A stretch of 35,282 bases of DNA from Streptomycetaceae bacterium (GTDB lineage Bacteria > Actinomycetota > Actinomycetes > Nanopelagicales > Nanopelagicaceae). Location of the stretch: contig JAIXTW010000009.1 of the NCBI GenBank assembly GCA_027483765.1, positions 1-35,282 of the forward strand. Reading direction: 5' to 3'. The position numbers were made by a program, and so were the translations under genes. The notes beneath the pieces are model-generated. The model did no database searches, was not told the origin of the DNA, and was given only the letters and a program-made list of their open reading frames with translations. This document shows, in pieces, positions 1 to 7,932 of this stretch. Positions within the stretch are counted from its first letter, which is position 1. Every line of letters starts with the position of its first letter.

Positions 1-1
1 G

Positions 2-184
2 TGGTTCAACTCTGAAAAGGGTTTCGGTTTCATTGCAGTTGATGGTGGCGGACAAGATGTATTCGTTCACTACTCAGCAATCCAAGGAAACGGTTACAAG
101 TCCCTTGAAGAGGGTCAGTCAGTGTCATTCGAGGTTGTCCAGGGTCCTAAGGGTCCTCAGGCAGATGCAGTGAACGCTAACTAA
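2..184 (+). CDS. csp: Cold-shock protein (CspA family), 5' end missing
   Basis: The window opens inside this gene; 60 residues and the stop codon are visible. They carry the RNA-binding signatures of the cold-shock fold: RNP1-like KGFGFI near the start of the visible part and RNP2-like VFVHYSAI about 14 residues later, then [10 protein letters not shown] and the typical end [10 protein letters not shown]. Only the first few residues (usually M-x-x-G-x-V-K) should be missing, so the full protein would be about 67 residues, the normal size. Proteins of this family bind single-stranded RNA and act as RNA chaperones. A strong hairpin terminator follows within about 10 bases of the stop, so this is probably a single-gene transcript. 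The family is certain; which csp paralogue it is cannot be told. Confidence 0.95.
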   Translation, partial: WFNSEKGFGFIAVDGGGQDVFVHYSAIQGNGYKSLEEGQSVSFEVVQGPKGPQADAVNAN

Positions 185-194
185 TTTCACTTAT

Positions 195-236
195 AAATAA
201 GGCCCGTACGAGAAATCGTGCGGGCCTTATTTTTTT
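195..236 (+). terminator. Rho-independent terminator after csp, probably bidirectional
   Basis: The arms GGCCCGTACG (201-210) and CGTGCGGGCC (217-226) form a 10-bp GC-rich stem with one T/G mismatch (a G-U pair in RNA) and a 6-nt loop. It is followed by TTATTTTTTT. On the left flank AAATAA mirrors TTATTT, so the hairpin can also end transcription arriving on the minus strand from the M23 peptidase gene. Confidence 0.93.
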
Positions 237-258
237 GCCAGATTACTTTCTTGCGAGA

Positions 259-843
259 TTACTTCTTAGGTTGTGGCGGAATTTCGCCAACTTTTGCTTT
301 CCGATCAGCGACAGCCTTTACTGGCGATAAATCTTTGCCAGCTTTCCATGCATCAAGATATTTCCACGGCAAAACTTCACCTCGACGAACCCACCAAGTA
401 TCGGGTGGTGTTGGCCATGAAATTCCGAAGTGAAGATGCGGCGAAGTTCCACGCGCACTTCCAGTTGAGCCAATAGCTCCCAATATACGTCCGGCCGTAA
501 CAGCTACTCCCGGTTGAATGCTTGCTGGAATAGAACGCAGGTGTGATCCGTAATAACGAACACCGTCTTCGCCAATAATTGAAACTGATAGACCACCGCG
601 CGTAATTCCTAAATTGGGTGGGCTTCTCCAGGTATCCACGCGATTAACTTCATCGACAATGCCATTAATTGGCGCAATAAATTTGCACCCCGCCTTAGCC
701 AAGATATCCGTTGCTGCGTAATCGTGATGTGCTCGCGCGTAATTTACTTCGCAATCTGCCACCGGAAATAAATACACGGGCGCAGCTTGAGCCGAGGGCG
801 CAGAGCTAAGGAGCAGGAGTACAACGATAATTTTCTTGAGCAT
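259..843 (-). CDS. Secreted M23-family (LytM-type) metallopeptidase
   Basis: A 194-residue protein with a signal peptide at residues 1-20 (MLKK, hydrophobic stretch, cut near AQA|AP). The peptidase core follows. HHDYAATD (39-46) supplies the first zinc His/Asp in the variant spacing seen in the 'HDYPA-D' subgroup of M23, YGSHL (98-102) holds a catalytic His, and HLH (136-138) is the classic HxH zinc motif. Family members cut peptide cross-links of peptidoglycan or act as LytM regulators; the metal ligands look intact, so activity is plausible. The C-terminal tail is Lys/Pro-rich. It lies 25 bp behind the blh gene on the same strand, but a TATTCT hexamer 7 nt before the ATG suggests its own leaderless start. 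The exact substrate is unknown. Confidence 0.85.
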   Translation of the reverse strand: MLKKIIVVLLLLSSAPSAQAAPVYLFPVADCEVNYARAHHDYAATDILAKAGCKFIAPINGIVDEVNRVDTWRSPPNLGITRGGLSVSIIGEDGVRYYGSHLRSIPASIQPGVAVTAGRILGAIGSTGSARGTSPHLHFGISWPTPPDTWWVRRGEVLPWKYLDAWKAGKDLSPVKAVADRKAKVGEIPPQPKK

Positions 844-850
844 GTGGCCA

Positions 851-856
851 AGAATA
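851..856 (-). promoter_or_regulatory. -10 element of the M23 peptidase gene (leaderless type)
   Basis: TATTCT on the minus strand lies 7 nt before the ATG, where transcription would start at or beside the start codon. No Shine-Dalgarno sequence is visible before this gene. Confidence 0.4.
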
Positions 857-868
857 ACTTCCGCGAAG

Positions 869-1828
869 TTATTTACTGAGTGCGGCGCGGTCTAATCTGG
901 CTGTGACAATCATGTGAGGAACTGTCAGAGCCCAGATTGTGACTAAGGTCAACCATAAGAATTTGTCAGAGAGATCTTGTTGCGCGAAACCGGCCAAGAT
1001 GACAACAAAGATAAATGTTCCGACTAAGGCCGGTAGGCCCGGGATGACGGCTGCGATAAAGGCTTGTCCTGGTCGCCCTCTTAAATATGCACTCTCTGAA
1101 TTAGGTAGCAGCGAGGTAAGTCGAGCAGTGTGGCGCATCGCGTGCCAACATCCGAAGTAGACCGCAAATGCCACAAGGGGTGGAGCAAAGGAAGCAAGAG
1201 CTGCTAAAAGCGCAATGTCGATTGCATCTCTAAAGCGTTTGCGTTGTAACAATGCAAGTAGTGAGAGCGCCGTAACCGCTGCTACCAGAATCAAAATCTC
1301 GGTCGTATATCCGCGGTGCCAATTAATCAGAGCGGAGTTAACTTTTTCTAACGCATCGGTGCTGCGGCTATTGACCAACGGAATTGCTACCGGAAGTAGA
1401 CCGGCAGCCGGGGCGTAGAGCCACGCTGAACTTCGAGAGCTGCCATCGAGTGAATCTTTCTCGCTTAAAAATGCTGCATCGCCAATTCCAAAGTGAATGG
1501 CGCTCATGACCACAACAAAGATAAATCCCCATACATTCCATCGCAGGATTGCATATATTGCCAGCAGTGCGATTGCCACATAGATAATGACAAAGAGCGC
1601 CATTCGCACTGGAGCCGACTTGGGAAGTGTCACCAAGTGGTCCATCGCTCCATGTGGAATTCCGATTCCGAGGGCGATTGTTGCCAAAACTAACTGCCAT
1701 CCCAGGGACTCTGATCCGAGCCACTGCGAAAACATGAGTGAGAGCACGGTGGCGATGGCTACAGCGGCGCTAGAGAGGGTGCGCACTCGATTAAAGAGCC
1801 GTAATTTCACATCGATCACACAGAACAC
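869..1828 (-). CDS. blh: Brp/Blh-family beta-carotene 15,15'-dioxygenase (retinal synthesis)
   Basis: A roughly 319-residue polytopic membrane protein. The family's conserved histidine motifs are all present: GIPHGAMDH (56-64), IHFGIGD (111-117), CWHAMRH (227-233) and VPHM (303-306). These histidines bind the iron that cleaves beta-carotene into two retinal molecules, the chromophore of microbial rhodopsins. The gene is divergent from crtYc-crtYd, which make beta-carotene from lycopene, so the last two steps of retinal synthesis sit side by side. No rhodopsin gene lies in the window. The start is uncertain: GTG at 1828, or one of the in-frame GTGs at 1819 and 1810; there is no clear ribosome binding site. 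The family call is secure; supply of retinal to an actinorhodopsin is inference from the lineage. Confidence 0.92.
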   Translation of the reverse strand: MFCVIDVKLRLFNRVRTLSSAAVAIATVLSLMFSQWLGSESLGWQLVLATIALGIGIPHGAMDHLVTLPKSAPVRMALFVIIYVAIALLAIYAILRWNVWGFIFVVVMSAIHFGIGDAAFLSEKDSLDGSSRSSAWLYAPAAGLLPVAIPLVNSRSTDALEKVNSALINWHRGYTTEILILVAAVTALSLLALLQRKRFRDAIDIALLAALASFAPPLVAFAVYFGCWHAMRHTARLTSLLPNSESAYLRGRPGQAFIAAVIPGLPALVGTFIFVVILAGFAQQDLSDKFLWLTLVTIWALTVPHMIVTARLDRAALSK

Positions 1829-1867
1829 ATTAGCAATTTTTCGCTCGAGGTATGCAAAAATGCGAGC

Positions 1868-2203
1868 ATGAAACAGTGGTCTTATATGGCGATGCTCATA
1901 TTTACCTTCTGTGGCTCAGCCTGGCTGGAAATCTATTTGAAGACCGGCGTTCTGCGCCGCATTAAGCGAGTCGCAATCAGTGTTCTGCCCATCAGTATTT
2001 TCTTTCTTGTCTGGGATGCATATGCAATTGCACAGGGTCACTGGTTCTTTGACCGCGAACAAATCTTAGGAATTTATGGTCCTTTTAGTATCCCGCTTGA
2101 GGAGTACATCTTCTTCATGGTGATTCCCATGGCGGCAATCTTTACTATTGAAGGCGTTACCACTGTTAAACCACATTGGCGCAAAGACGAGTTCGGCGAA
2201 TGA
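1868..2203 (+). CDS. crtYc: Lycopene cyclase subunit, CrtYc type
   Basis: A 111-residue protein with three hydrophobic segments and the lycopene-cyclase-domain motif PLEEYIFF (76-83). This is one half of the heterodimeric actinobacterial-type cyclase, which closes the end rings of lycopene to give carotene. In archaea and fungi the two halves are fused. It overlaps the next gene by 4 nt (ATGA), so the two subunits are translationally coupled. Only 39 bp separate it from the divergent blh gene, which must therefore share a very compact promoter region. The motif matches the c subunit by position (first gene) and length. Genes for earlier carotenoid steps (crtE, crtB, crtI) are not in the window. 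Confidence 0.88.
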   Translation: MKQWSYMAMLIFTFCGSAWLEIYLKTGVLRRIKRVAISVLPISIFFLVWDAYAIAQGHWFFDREQILGIYGPFSIPLEEYIFFMVIPMAAIFTIEGVTTVKPHWRKDEFGE

Positions 2204-2505
2204 ACTACTCTGACATCGCAATCACCGCATTTGCGTTAGCCGTCATGATTGATCTCTTCGGCTTTAAAACTTCCATGCTTACCCGCCCAGCTTTTTGGAC
2301 TTCCTACGCGATCATCTTGCCCTTCCAATTCTTAACAAATTGGTGGCTGACTTCAAGAAATATCGTCATGTACAGCCCTGATGCAATCGTGGGGTTACGT
2401 TTCTTCTCAGCACCGGCTGAAGATGTTCTCTTTGGTTTCGCTCTGATCTTGAGCGTGATGGGGCTATGGGAAGTCTGGGGACGTAAAGGCTTCCAGCGTC
2501 ACTAA
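2200..2505 (+). CDS. crtYd: Lycopene cyclase subunit, CrtYd type
   Basis: A 101-residue membrane protein when started at the ATG at 2200, whose ATGA overlaps the crtYc stop. An in-frame ATG 24 nt upstream would add eight charged residues and is less likely. The motif PAEDVLFGF (72-80) is the counterpart of PLEEYIFF in CrtYc and marks the second lycopene-cyclase half-domain. The two proteins are expected to act as a heterodimer in the membrane, making beta-carotene for Blh to cleave. The stop lies 12 bp from the stop of the convergent alanine dehydrogenase gene, and I see no terminator between them. Confidence 0.88.
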   Translation: MNYSDIAITAFALAVMIDLFGFKTSMLTRPAFWTSYAIILPFQFLTNWWLTSRNIVMYSPDAIVGLRFFSAPAEDVLFGFALILSVMGLWEVWGRKGFQRH

Positions 2506-2517
2506 TCTCGTCAATAG

Positions 2518-3600
2518 TTAGGCGCCGTGCGCTGCAGCAACAGCTGAATACATAATCTTTCCTTCATGCACATTGAGTCCAGCAGCTAACGCGCCATCAT
2601 CAGACATCGCTCGCTCCCAACCCTTATTTGCAAGAGCTAGTGAGTACTTCAGCGTTGCATTCGATAGCGCCGCGGTAGATGTTGCCGGAACCGCGCCCGG
2701 CATATTTGCCACGCAGTAGTAGAGAGAGTTATGGACCTTATATGTTGGCTCAGTATGTGTGGTCGCGTGTGATCCTTCAAAGCAGCCACCTTGATCAATT
2801 GCAACGTCGACCAACACAGAACCCGGCTTCATCTTTGCCACCATCGCATCAGTTACCAACTTCGGCGCCGCAGCTCCGGGAATAAGCACACCGCCAATGA
2901 CGAGGTCTGCTTGCGTGACATATTCTTCAATTGCATACGAAGAAGATGCGATTGTCTTTACCTGGCCATGGAAGATGTCATCGATTTCTGCCAGGCGCTT
3001 TAAATTGATATCAAGTAGCGTGACATCGGCGCGTAACCCAACGGCCATGGAAGCTGCAGATACTCCAACACTTCCGCCACCAAGGATCACTACTTTGCCA
3101 GGTGCGACTCCAGGTACTCCGCCAAGTAGAACACCGCGACCGCCGTTCGGGCGTTGCAACGCAGCAGCTCCAACTTGGATTGACATGCGTCCGGCAACCT
3201 CTGACATGGGAGCAAGCAGTGGCAGAGTGCGATTTAATTCAACAGTTTCATAGGCAACAGCAGTAATCCCAGATTTAACAATTGCATCAGTGCATTCACG
3301 AGATGCAGCCAAGTGAAGATAGGTAAAGAGAATCTGACCCTTGCGCATGCGGTGAAATTCCTCGGCGATTGGCTCTTTGACTTTAATGATCATCTCTGAC
3401 TTCGCCCAGACGTCATCGGCTGTTTCAAGGATTGTGGCGCCAGCTTTTTCATACTCTTGATCTGTAATTGCAGATCCAACGCCTGCTGACTTTTCTACAA
3501 AAACTGCATGGCCTGCCAGAACTAAGGCGTGGACACCTGCTGGAGTAGTTGAGACGCGAAATTCATTATTTTTTACTTCTTTTGGGATACCAACGCGCAT
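2518..3600 (-). CDS. ald: Alanine dehydrogenase
   Basis: 360 residues, starting MRVGIPKEVKNNE, a near-invariant opening of the family. The pyruvate-binding Lys75 (KVKEP, 73-77) and catalytic His96 (YLHLA) fall at their canonical numbers, and a Rossmann NAD site follows (VILGGGSVG with the acidic VTLLD after it). It catalyses the reversible NAD-dependent deamination of L-alanine to pyruvate and ammonium in the cytoplasm. The ATG at 3600 is preferred over a TTG at 3606, because AGGAG sits 6 nt before the ATG and directly abuts the TTG. The gene stands alone, convergent with crtYd and divergent from the tRNA gene. Confidence is high. Confidence 0.97.
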   Translation of the reverse strand: MRVGIPKEVKNNEFRVSTTPAGVHALVLAGHAVFVEKSAGVGSAITDQEYEKAGATILETADDVWAKSEMIIKVKEPIAEEFHRMRKGQILFTYLHLAASRECTDAIVKSGITAVAYETVELNRTLPLLAPMSEVAGRMSIQVGAAALQRPNGGRGVLLGGVPGVAPGKVVILGGGSVGVSAASMAVGLRADVTLLDINLKRLAEIDDIFHGQVKTIASSSYAIEEYVTQADLVIGGVLIPGAAAPKLVTDAMVAKMKPGSVLVDVAIDQGGCFEGSHATTHTEPTYKVHNSLYYCVANMPGAVPATSTAALSNATLKYSLALANKGWERAMSDDGALAAGLNVHEGKIMYSAVAAAHGA

Positions 3601-3670
3601 GGCCAACTCCTGGATTAAGTTTCGTTTAACTTGGACTTATGCGATGGTACTCCTTAAACTCATCCCCGAC

Positions 3671-3744
3671 GAGGCGGTAGCTCAGTTGGTTAGAGCCCCG
3701 AACTCATAATTCGGTCGTCGTCGGTTCGAGCCCGACCCGCCTCA
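3671..3744 (+). tRNA. tRNA with CAU anticodon, probably elongator tRNA-Met
   Basis: A 74-nt cloverleaf: acceptor GAGGCGG pairs with CCGCCTC, D-arm GCTC/GAGC, anticodon stem CCGAA/TTCGG around loop CTCATAA (anticodon CAT), T-arm GTCGG-TTCGAGC-CCGAC, discriminator A. CCA is not encoded. The 1-72 pair is normal and the anticodon stem lacks the three GC pairs of an initiator, so it is not tRNA-fMet. A tRNA-Ile2 read through lysidine cannot be excluded from sequence alone. Confidence 0.93.
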
Positions 3745-3781
3745 CGCAGAGCGCACTAACGAAACATTTAAAGGGGATTAC

Positions 3782-4813
3782 ATGTCCGAAAGTTCCAGCA
3801 TGGTTCGCGTCGGTTTACTTGCATACGGCGCAATCGGCGATGAACATAGTCGTGCAATCAACGCCACAGATGGGTTACATCTAACAGCTGTTGCAGATAC
3901 AAACCCAGAGCGATTGACCGCGGCTCAGGTATTGGCTCCCGATGTCACTACCTTTACTGATGCCACCGAGATGTTGGATTCCGGGTTACTGGATCTTGTT
4001 GTTATCTCAACTCCCCCTAACAGTCATTACCGCTGGGCGAAAGAGTCGCTTAACCGGGGTATCAATGTAATCCTGGAAAAACCGATGGCTTTGAACGTGC
4101 AAGAGTGCGATGAATTGATGGCACTTGCTGCGGCAAAGAACTTGTTGCTTGTTGTGTATCAGAACCGTCGCTTTGACGCCGATTTTGTGACGATGAAGAA
4201 GCTCATCGATGAAGGAAGTATCGGCGAAGTCTTTTCTTATGAGAGCTTTGTCGGTGGGTATTCCAAGCCATGCTCATATTGGCACTCCATGGTAGATGTA
4301 TCTGGCGGTGCAATCTTTGATTGGGGCAGCCACTTCATCGATCAGATTCTTGCGCTACTTCCGGGTGAGGTTGATTCCGTTACTGGCGTGAACCAGAAGC
4401 GGCTCTGGACACACGTGACAAATGCCGACCACGCAGATGTAGCAATCACATTCGCAAATGGCGCACGTGCAACATTTACCAATTCAGATTTAGCTGCTGC
4501 GCGTAAACCAAAGTTCTATGTTCTAGGTACAACGGGAGCGATTATCGGTAACTGGGACCCAGCAGCGGGGTCAGCTCCAGCTGACCTTCCGGCCATCCTG
4601 ACTCTTCATCGCGCCGATGGCTCATCAGAAGTTATTGCCAATACAGCAGTTACGCCTTACTCATTTCATCAAAGCGTTGTCGAATACTTAAATAAGAAAA
4701 CGCCAATGCAGGTTACTACCGCACAATCACGCGATGTTGTTGCGATTATGCAGGCGGCCGAAGAATCAGCGCGCGCTAATGGTCGTTCAGTAACGCCTTC
4801 ACTACTGCGGTGA
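3782..4813 (+). CDS. Gfo/Idh/MocA-family oxidoreductase
   Basis: 343 residues. The N-terminal Rossmann fold shows GLLAYGAIGDEH (11-22), and EKP (99-101) carries the family's conserved lysine. The C-terminal alpha/beta domain includes GGAIFDWGSHF, with Asp180 and His184 in the usual catalytic position. Members oxidise or reduce sugars, inositols and related polyols with NAD(P); the substrate cannot be read from the sequence. AAAGGGGATT just before the ATG supplies a Shine-Dalgarno. The gene is convergent with a second, distantly related member of the family (gap 11 bp), but the two share only the family motifs, so this is not a recent duplication. Confidence 0.9.
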   Translation: MSESSSMVRVGLLAYGAIGDEHSRAINATDGLHLTAVADTNPERLTAAQVLAPDVTTFTDATEMLDSGLLDLVVISTPPNSHYRWAKESLNRGINVILEKPMALNVQECDELMALAAAKNLLLVVYQNRRFDADFVTMKKLIDEGSIGEVFSYESFVGGYSKPCSYWHSMVDVSGGAIFDWGSHFIDQILALLPGEVDSVTGVNQKRLWTHVTNADHADVAITFANGARATFTNSDLAAARKPKFYVLGTTGAIIGNWDPAAGSAPADLPAILTLHRADGSSEVIANTAVTPYSFHQSVVEYLNKKTPMQVTTAQSRDVVAIMQAAEESARANGRSVTPSLLR

Positions 4814-4824
4814 GCTAGGACTGT

Positions 4825-5790
4825 TTAAGGCCTACCCATTACCGCAAAGATTTGATCGAATACAGTGGCAAATGCAATTGAATCTGAATGTGGCATCAGC
4901 CAACCTTGCCCACCACGGATTCTGCGCGACATGGAATCAGCCATCAATTGGTAAGGATCACACGCTGCAAATTTCTCGACCGTAATTTCGCCAGCAACAT
5001 CTAATTCAAGTGAACTCTCTTTATTCCAAGAAACAAATGCATCGTTACCCAGAAGTGATACTCGACCCTTTGTTCCTACAACATCAAAGTACAAAGTTCC
5101 GGGCGTATCCATTGAGGTAAGTGTTTCAGCACGAGCGCCACCAATATCAAAAGTGGCGCGAAGAGTTTCATCGCTTCCACCAGGATGCCATTTCACATCA
5201 GTTGTTATGTTGCTAATCGGCGCGTAATCCATCAGCCAAATTGGAGCGGCAACTGAATATGGACCAAGGTCATAAAGTCCACCACCACCGAGTTCGTAGA
5301 TTGTGCGAATATTTCCTTCATCGAGACCGTTATAGGTAAATGCACTTCGTATCTCCTTTACATCGCCGATAACACCTGAATCAACAATTTCCTTTAACCG
5401 AATTGTGCGTGGGTGCCAACGATTCCAACTGGCCTCCATGAAAATTAATCCGGTTTCATCTGCAACAGCAATCGCTTCTTTCAATTGTGAAAGATTCATC
5501 GCTGCCGGTTTTTCGCAGAGCACATGCTTTCCGGCACGCATCGCTGCAATCGACCATTGAATATGGAGCGAATTTGGCAATGAGATATAGACCGCTTCTA
5601 CTTGTGGGTCGGCAAGTAATTCGTTGTAATCGGTATAGACAAGTCCTGTTGGTGAAAGCTCTTTTCCTCGAGCCTCATCTCGTGATCCCACCGCGTAGAT
5701 TTCGCCTTCATGTGAGTTCAATAGCGCTGGATAGAGCGCCTTCTTGGCAATATAACCGGCACCGATAAATCCCCAGCGTACTTTTTCCAT
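4825..5790 (-). CDS. Gfo/Idh/MocA-family oxidoreductase, dehydrogenase of trans-dihydrodiol/sugar type
   Basis: 321 residues. It has the Rossmann motif GFIGAGYIA (7-15), the conserved EKPAAMN (93-99), and the C-terminal GGGGLYDLGPYSV segment, which is typical of the branch holding dimeric dihydrodiol dehydrogenases and glucose-fructose-oxidoreductase-like enzymes. The reaction is NAD(P)-dependent oxidation or reduction of a sugar-like substrate; the exact one is unknown. The start is MEKVRWGFIG. TACGCT lies 7 nt before the ATG with no Shine-Dalgarno, which suggests leaderless transcription. Its 5' end faces the divergent ppk gene. Confidence 0.88.
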   Translation of the reverse strand: MEKVRWGFIGAGYIAKKALYPALLNSHEGEIYAVGSRDEARGKELSPTGLVYTDYNELLADPQVEAVYISLPNSLHIQWSIAAMRAGKHVLCEKPAAMNLSQLKEAIAVADETGLIFMEASWNRWHPRTIRLKEIVDSGVIGDVKEIRSAFTYNGLDEGNIRTIYELGGGGLYDLGPYSVAAPIWLMDYAPISNITTDVKWHPGGSDETLRATFDIGGARAETLTSMDTPGTLYFDVVGTKGRVSLLGNDAFVSWNKESSLELDVAGEITVEKFAACDPYQLMADSMSRRIRGGQGWLMPHSDSIAFATVFDQIFAVMGRP

Positions 5791-5797
5791 AACCGGG

Positions 5798-5803
5798 AGC
5801 GTA
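5798..5803 (-). promoter_or_regulatory. -10 element of the minus-strand oxidoreductase gene (leaderless type)
   Basis: TACGCT on the minus strand, 7 nt from the ATG at 5790. Confidence 0.4.
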
Positions 5804-5836
5804 CTTGTAAAATGGGTCGTTCATCAGTCAGTTACC

Positions 5837-5842
5837 TACAAT
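5837..5842 (+). promoter_or_regulatory. Candidate -10 box of ppk
   Basis: TACAAT is one base from the TATAAT consensus. It lies 26 nt before the GTG at 5869 and downstream of the more distal ATG at 5812, so it argues for the GTG start. No clear -35 box is seen. Confidence 0.4.
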
Positions 5843-5868
5843 TTACCAAAATAGGACATTCTTACCCC

Positions 5869-7932
5869 GTGAAAGAACATGTAGCGAATTACCAAGACCG
5901 GGAGTTAACCTGGCTTGATTTCGATACCCGCGTACTCGAACTGACGGAAGACCCAACAATTCCGCTGCTCGAGCGTGTGCGCTTTATGGCGATCTTCTCT
6001 TCGAATCTTGATGAATTTTTTATGGTGCGCGTTGCCTCACTGAAAGCAAAAATTGAGCGCGGTGTGACAACTCCCAACACCGCTGGATACACGCCTCGAG
6101 AGTTGCTCAAGATTGTTCTTCATCGCACTCAGAATTTAGTAAACATTCAGGCGGAACGATTTAGAGATGTGATTATCCCTGAGCTTCGTACGCATGGCAT
6201 CGAGTTCTGCAAGATTAACGAGCTCACTGATGAAGAACGAAGCCACCTAAAAGATTATTACAACAAGCGAATCTTTCCAGTTCTCACGCCCCTTGTAGTC
6301 GATCCTTCACACCCTTTTCCATATATCTCGGGGCTTTCGCTCAACGTAGGAATTAATATCGAATCTAGCGAGGATCAAGATATTAGCTTCGCTCGTGTAA
6401 AAGTTCCTTCTAATCTCCCACGATTCATTCGCACATCTGATGAGTCGAAGATTCGTTTTGTTCTGATCGACGAACTTATTGCTGAGCATCTTTCAGAACT
6501 TTTCCCAGGTGTCACACTCAAAGATCACTTCTTCTTCCGCGTTACCAGAAACCAAGATCTCGACCTCGATGAGGATGAGACCGATGACATCTTAGAAACA
6601 ATGGAGAAGGAACTTACTCGGCGTCGCTTTGGGCCTCCGGTTCGCCTTGAAGTAGATAAGGTCATTAACTCCGAAGTTCTCAACGAACTGATGGATGAAC
6701 TGCAAATCGAACCCGTCGATGTATTGAAATATGACTCACCACTTGATCTTCGAAGCCTTAATCAGATTGCAGATCTCGACTTTCCAGAGCTGAAGTACAA
6801 GCCATTTAGAAGTGAGACCGCCCCTGAACTCAGAGATGTTGATCCTGATTCAAGTGATTCCTACTTCTCCGCGTTGCGTAAAGGTGAGATTCTGCTACAT
6901 CATCCATACCAATCATTTACCAGCTCAGTCGTAAGCTTCTTGGAAAATGCAGCGAGAGACCCTCATGTATTGGCGATTAAGCAGACGTTGTACAGAACTT
7001 CGGGAGACTCTCCTATTGTGCAGGCACTTATTGAAGCTGCAGAAGCTGGAAAACAAGTACTTGCCGTCATCGAGATTCGTGCCCGCTTTGATGAGATGGC
7101 CAACGTGCGTTGGGCGAGAAAACTTGAAGAAGTCGGTGTGCATGTTGTCTATGGCTTGATGGGATTAAAGACGCATGCCAAGTTATCTCTTGTTGTACGC
7201 GAAGAAGGTGACACATTGCGCCGTTACTGTCACGTTGGTACAGGTAACTACCATCCAAAGACTGCTCGCTTCTACGACGATCTTGGAATTCTTAGCGCTG
7301 AGCCGGTACTCGGTGAAGATCTCTCTCGTCTATTTAATGAGCTCTCTGGATATTCCACTAAACACGAATACTCTCGATTACTCGTAGCTCCACATAGTTT
7401 GCGTAAAGGACTCATTGCTCGCATTAAACGCGAAACCCGCCATCATCTAGATGGGAAGCCGGCCTGGATTAGATTCAAACTTAACTCCCTTCTTGATGAG
7501 GAGATTATTGATCACCTCTATGAAGCCGCAGATGCTGGAGTGAAAGTTGAAATAGTCGTGCGCGGAATCTGCTCGATTCAACGAAACACCCAAGCGCGCC
7601 GCGAAAACATTAAAGTTCGTTCGATACTCGGAAGATTTCTTGAGCACTCTCGCATTTACTACTTCCGCAATGATGGGGCCGAAGATTATTTTATTGGCAG
7701 CGCAGATATGATGCATCGAAATCTCGATCGTCGCGTGGAATCATTGGTTCGCATCGAATCAGAGAAACATAAAGAGCGGCTTGCAGGAATTCTTGATGAT
7801 TCATTCTCGGATAAATACTCAACTTGGTTGCTCAATGAGGAAAATAACTGGGTACGAAACATTAAAGATCACGATGGCAATTACCTGGTTAACTTCCAGG
7901 ATCACTTCGTCGATCGACACAATCGCTCATGA
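5869..7932 (+). CDS. ppk: Polyphosphate kinase 1
   Basis: A 687-residue protein from the GTG at 5869. A longer reading from the ATG at 5812 adds 19 residues unlike the family and would start upstream of the likely -10 box. Order: N domain with DRELTWLDFDTRVLEL, head domain, then two phospholipase-D-like C domains. The phosphate-accepting His436 is in GLKTHAKL and the second conserved His593 in FLEHSR (E. coli: His435 and His592); RYCHVGTGNY and MMHRNLDRRVE are also intact. It polymerises the gamma-phosphate of ATP into polyphosphate at the membrane. The stop overlaps the next gene by 4 nt; ppk beside a MutT1-like gene is a known actinobacterial arrangement. ppx, phoU and a SenX3/RegX3 pair follow, making a phosphate island. 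Confidence 0.97.
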   Translation: MKEHVANYQDRELTWLDFDTRVLELTEDPTIPLLERVRFMAIFSSNLDEFFMVRVASLKAKIERGVTTPNTAGYTPRELLKIVLHRTQNLVNIQAERFRDVIIPELRTHGIEFCKINELTDEERSHLKDYYNKRIFPVLTPLVVDPSHPFPYISGLSLNVGINIESSEDQDISFARVKVPSNLPRFIRTSDESKIRFVLIDELIAEHLSELFPGVTLKDHFFFRVTRNQDLDLDEDETDDILETMEKELTRRRFGPPVRLEVDKVINSEVLNELMDELQIEPVDVLKYDSPLDLRSLNQIADLDFPELKYKPFRSETAPELRDVDPDSSDSYFSALRKGEILLHHPYQSFTSSVVSFLENAARDPHVLAIKQTLYRTSGDSPIVQALIEAAEAGKQVLAVIEIRARFDEMANVRWARKLEEVGVHVVYGLMGLKTHAKLSLVVREEGDTLRRYCHVGTGNYHPKTARFYDDLGILSAEPVLGEDLSRLFNELSGYSTKHEYSRLLVAPHSLRKGLIARIKRETRHHLDGKPAWIRFKLNSLLDEEIIDHLYEAADAGVKVEIVVRGICSIQRNTQARRENIKVRSILGRFLEHSRIYYFRNDGAEDYFIGSADMMHRNLDRRVESLVRIESEKHKERLAGILDDSFSDKYSTWLLNEENNWVRNIKDHDGNYLVNFQDHFVDRHNRS

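Noticed and set aside
3671-3744. Initiator tRNA-fMet reading of the CAU tRNA.
   Set aside because: The first acceptor pair is a normal G-C and the anticodon stem lacks the three GC pairs of initiators.
3782-5790. The two Gfo/Idh/MocA genes as a recent duplication or inverted repeat.
   Set aside because: They share only the family motifs; their sequences, lengths and C-terminal domains differ widely.
5812-5868. Extended N-terminus of polyphosphate kinase from the ATG at 5812.
   Set aside because: The added residues do not resemble the family, and the best -10 box lies downstream of that ATG.
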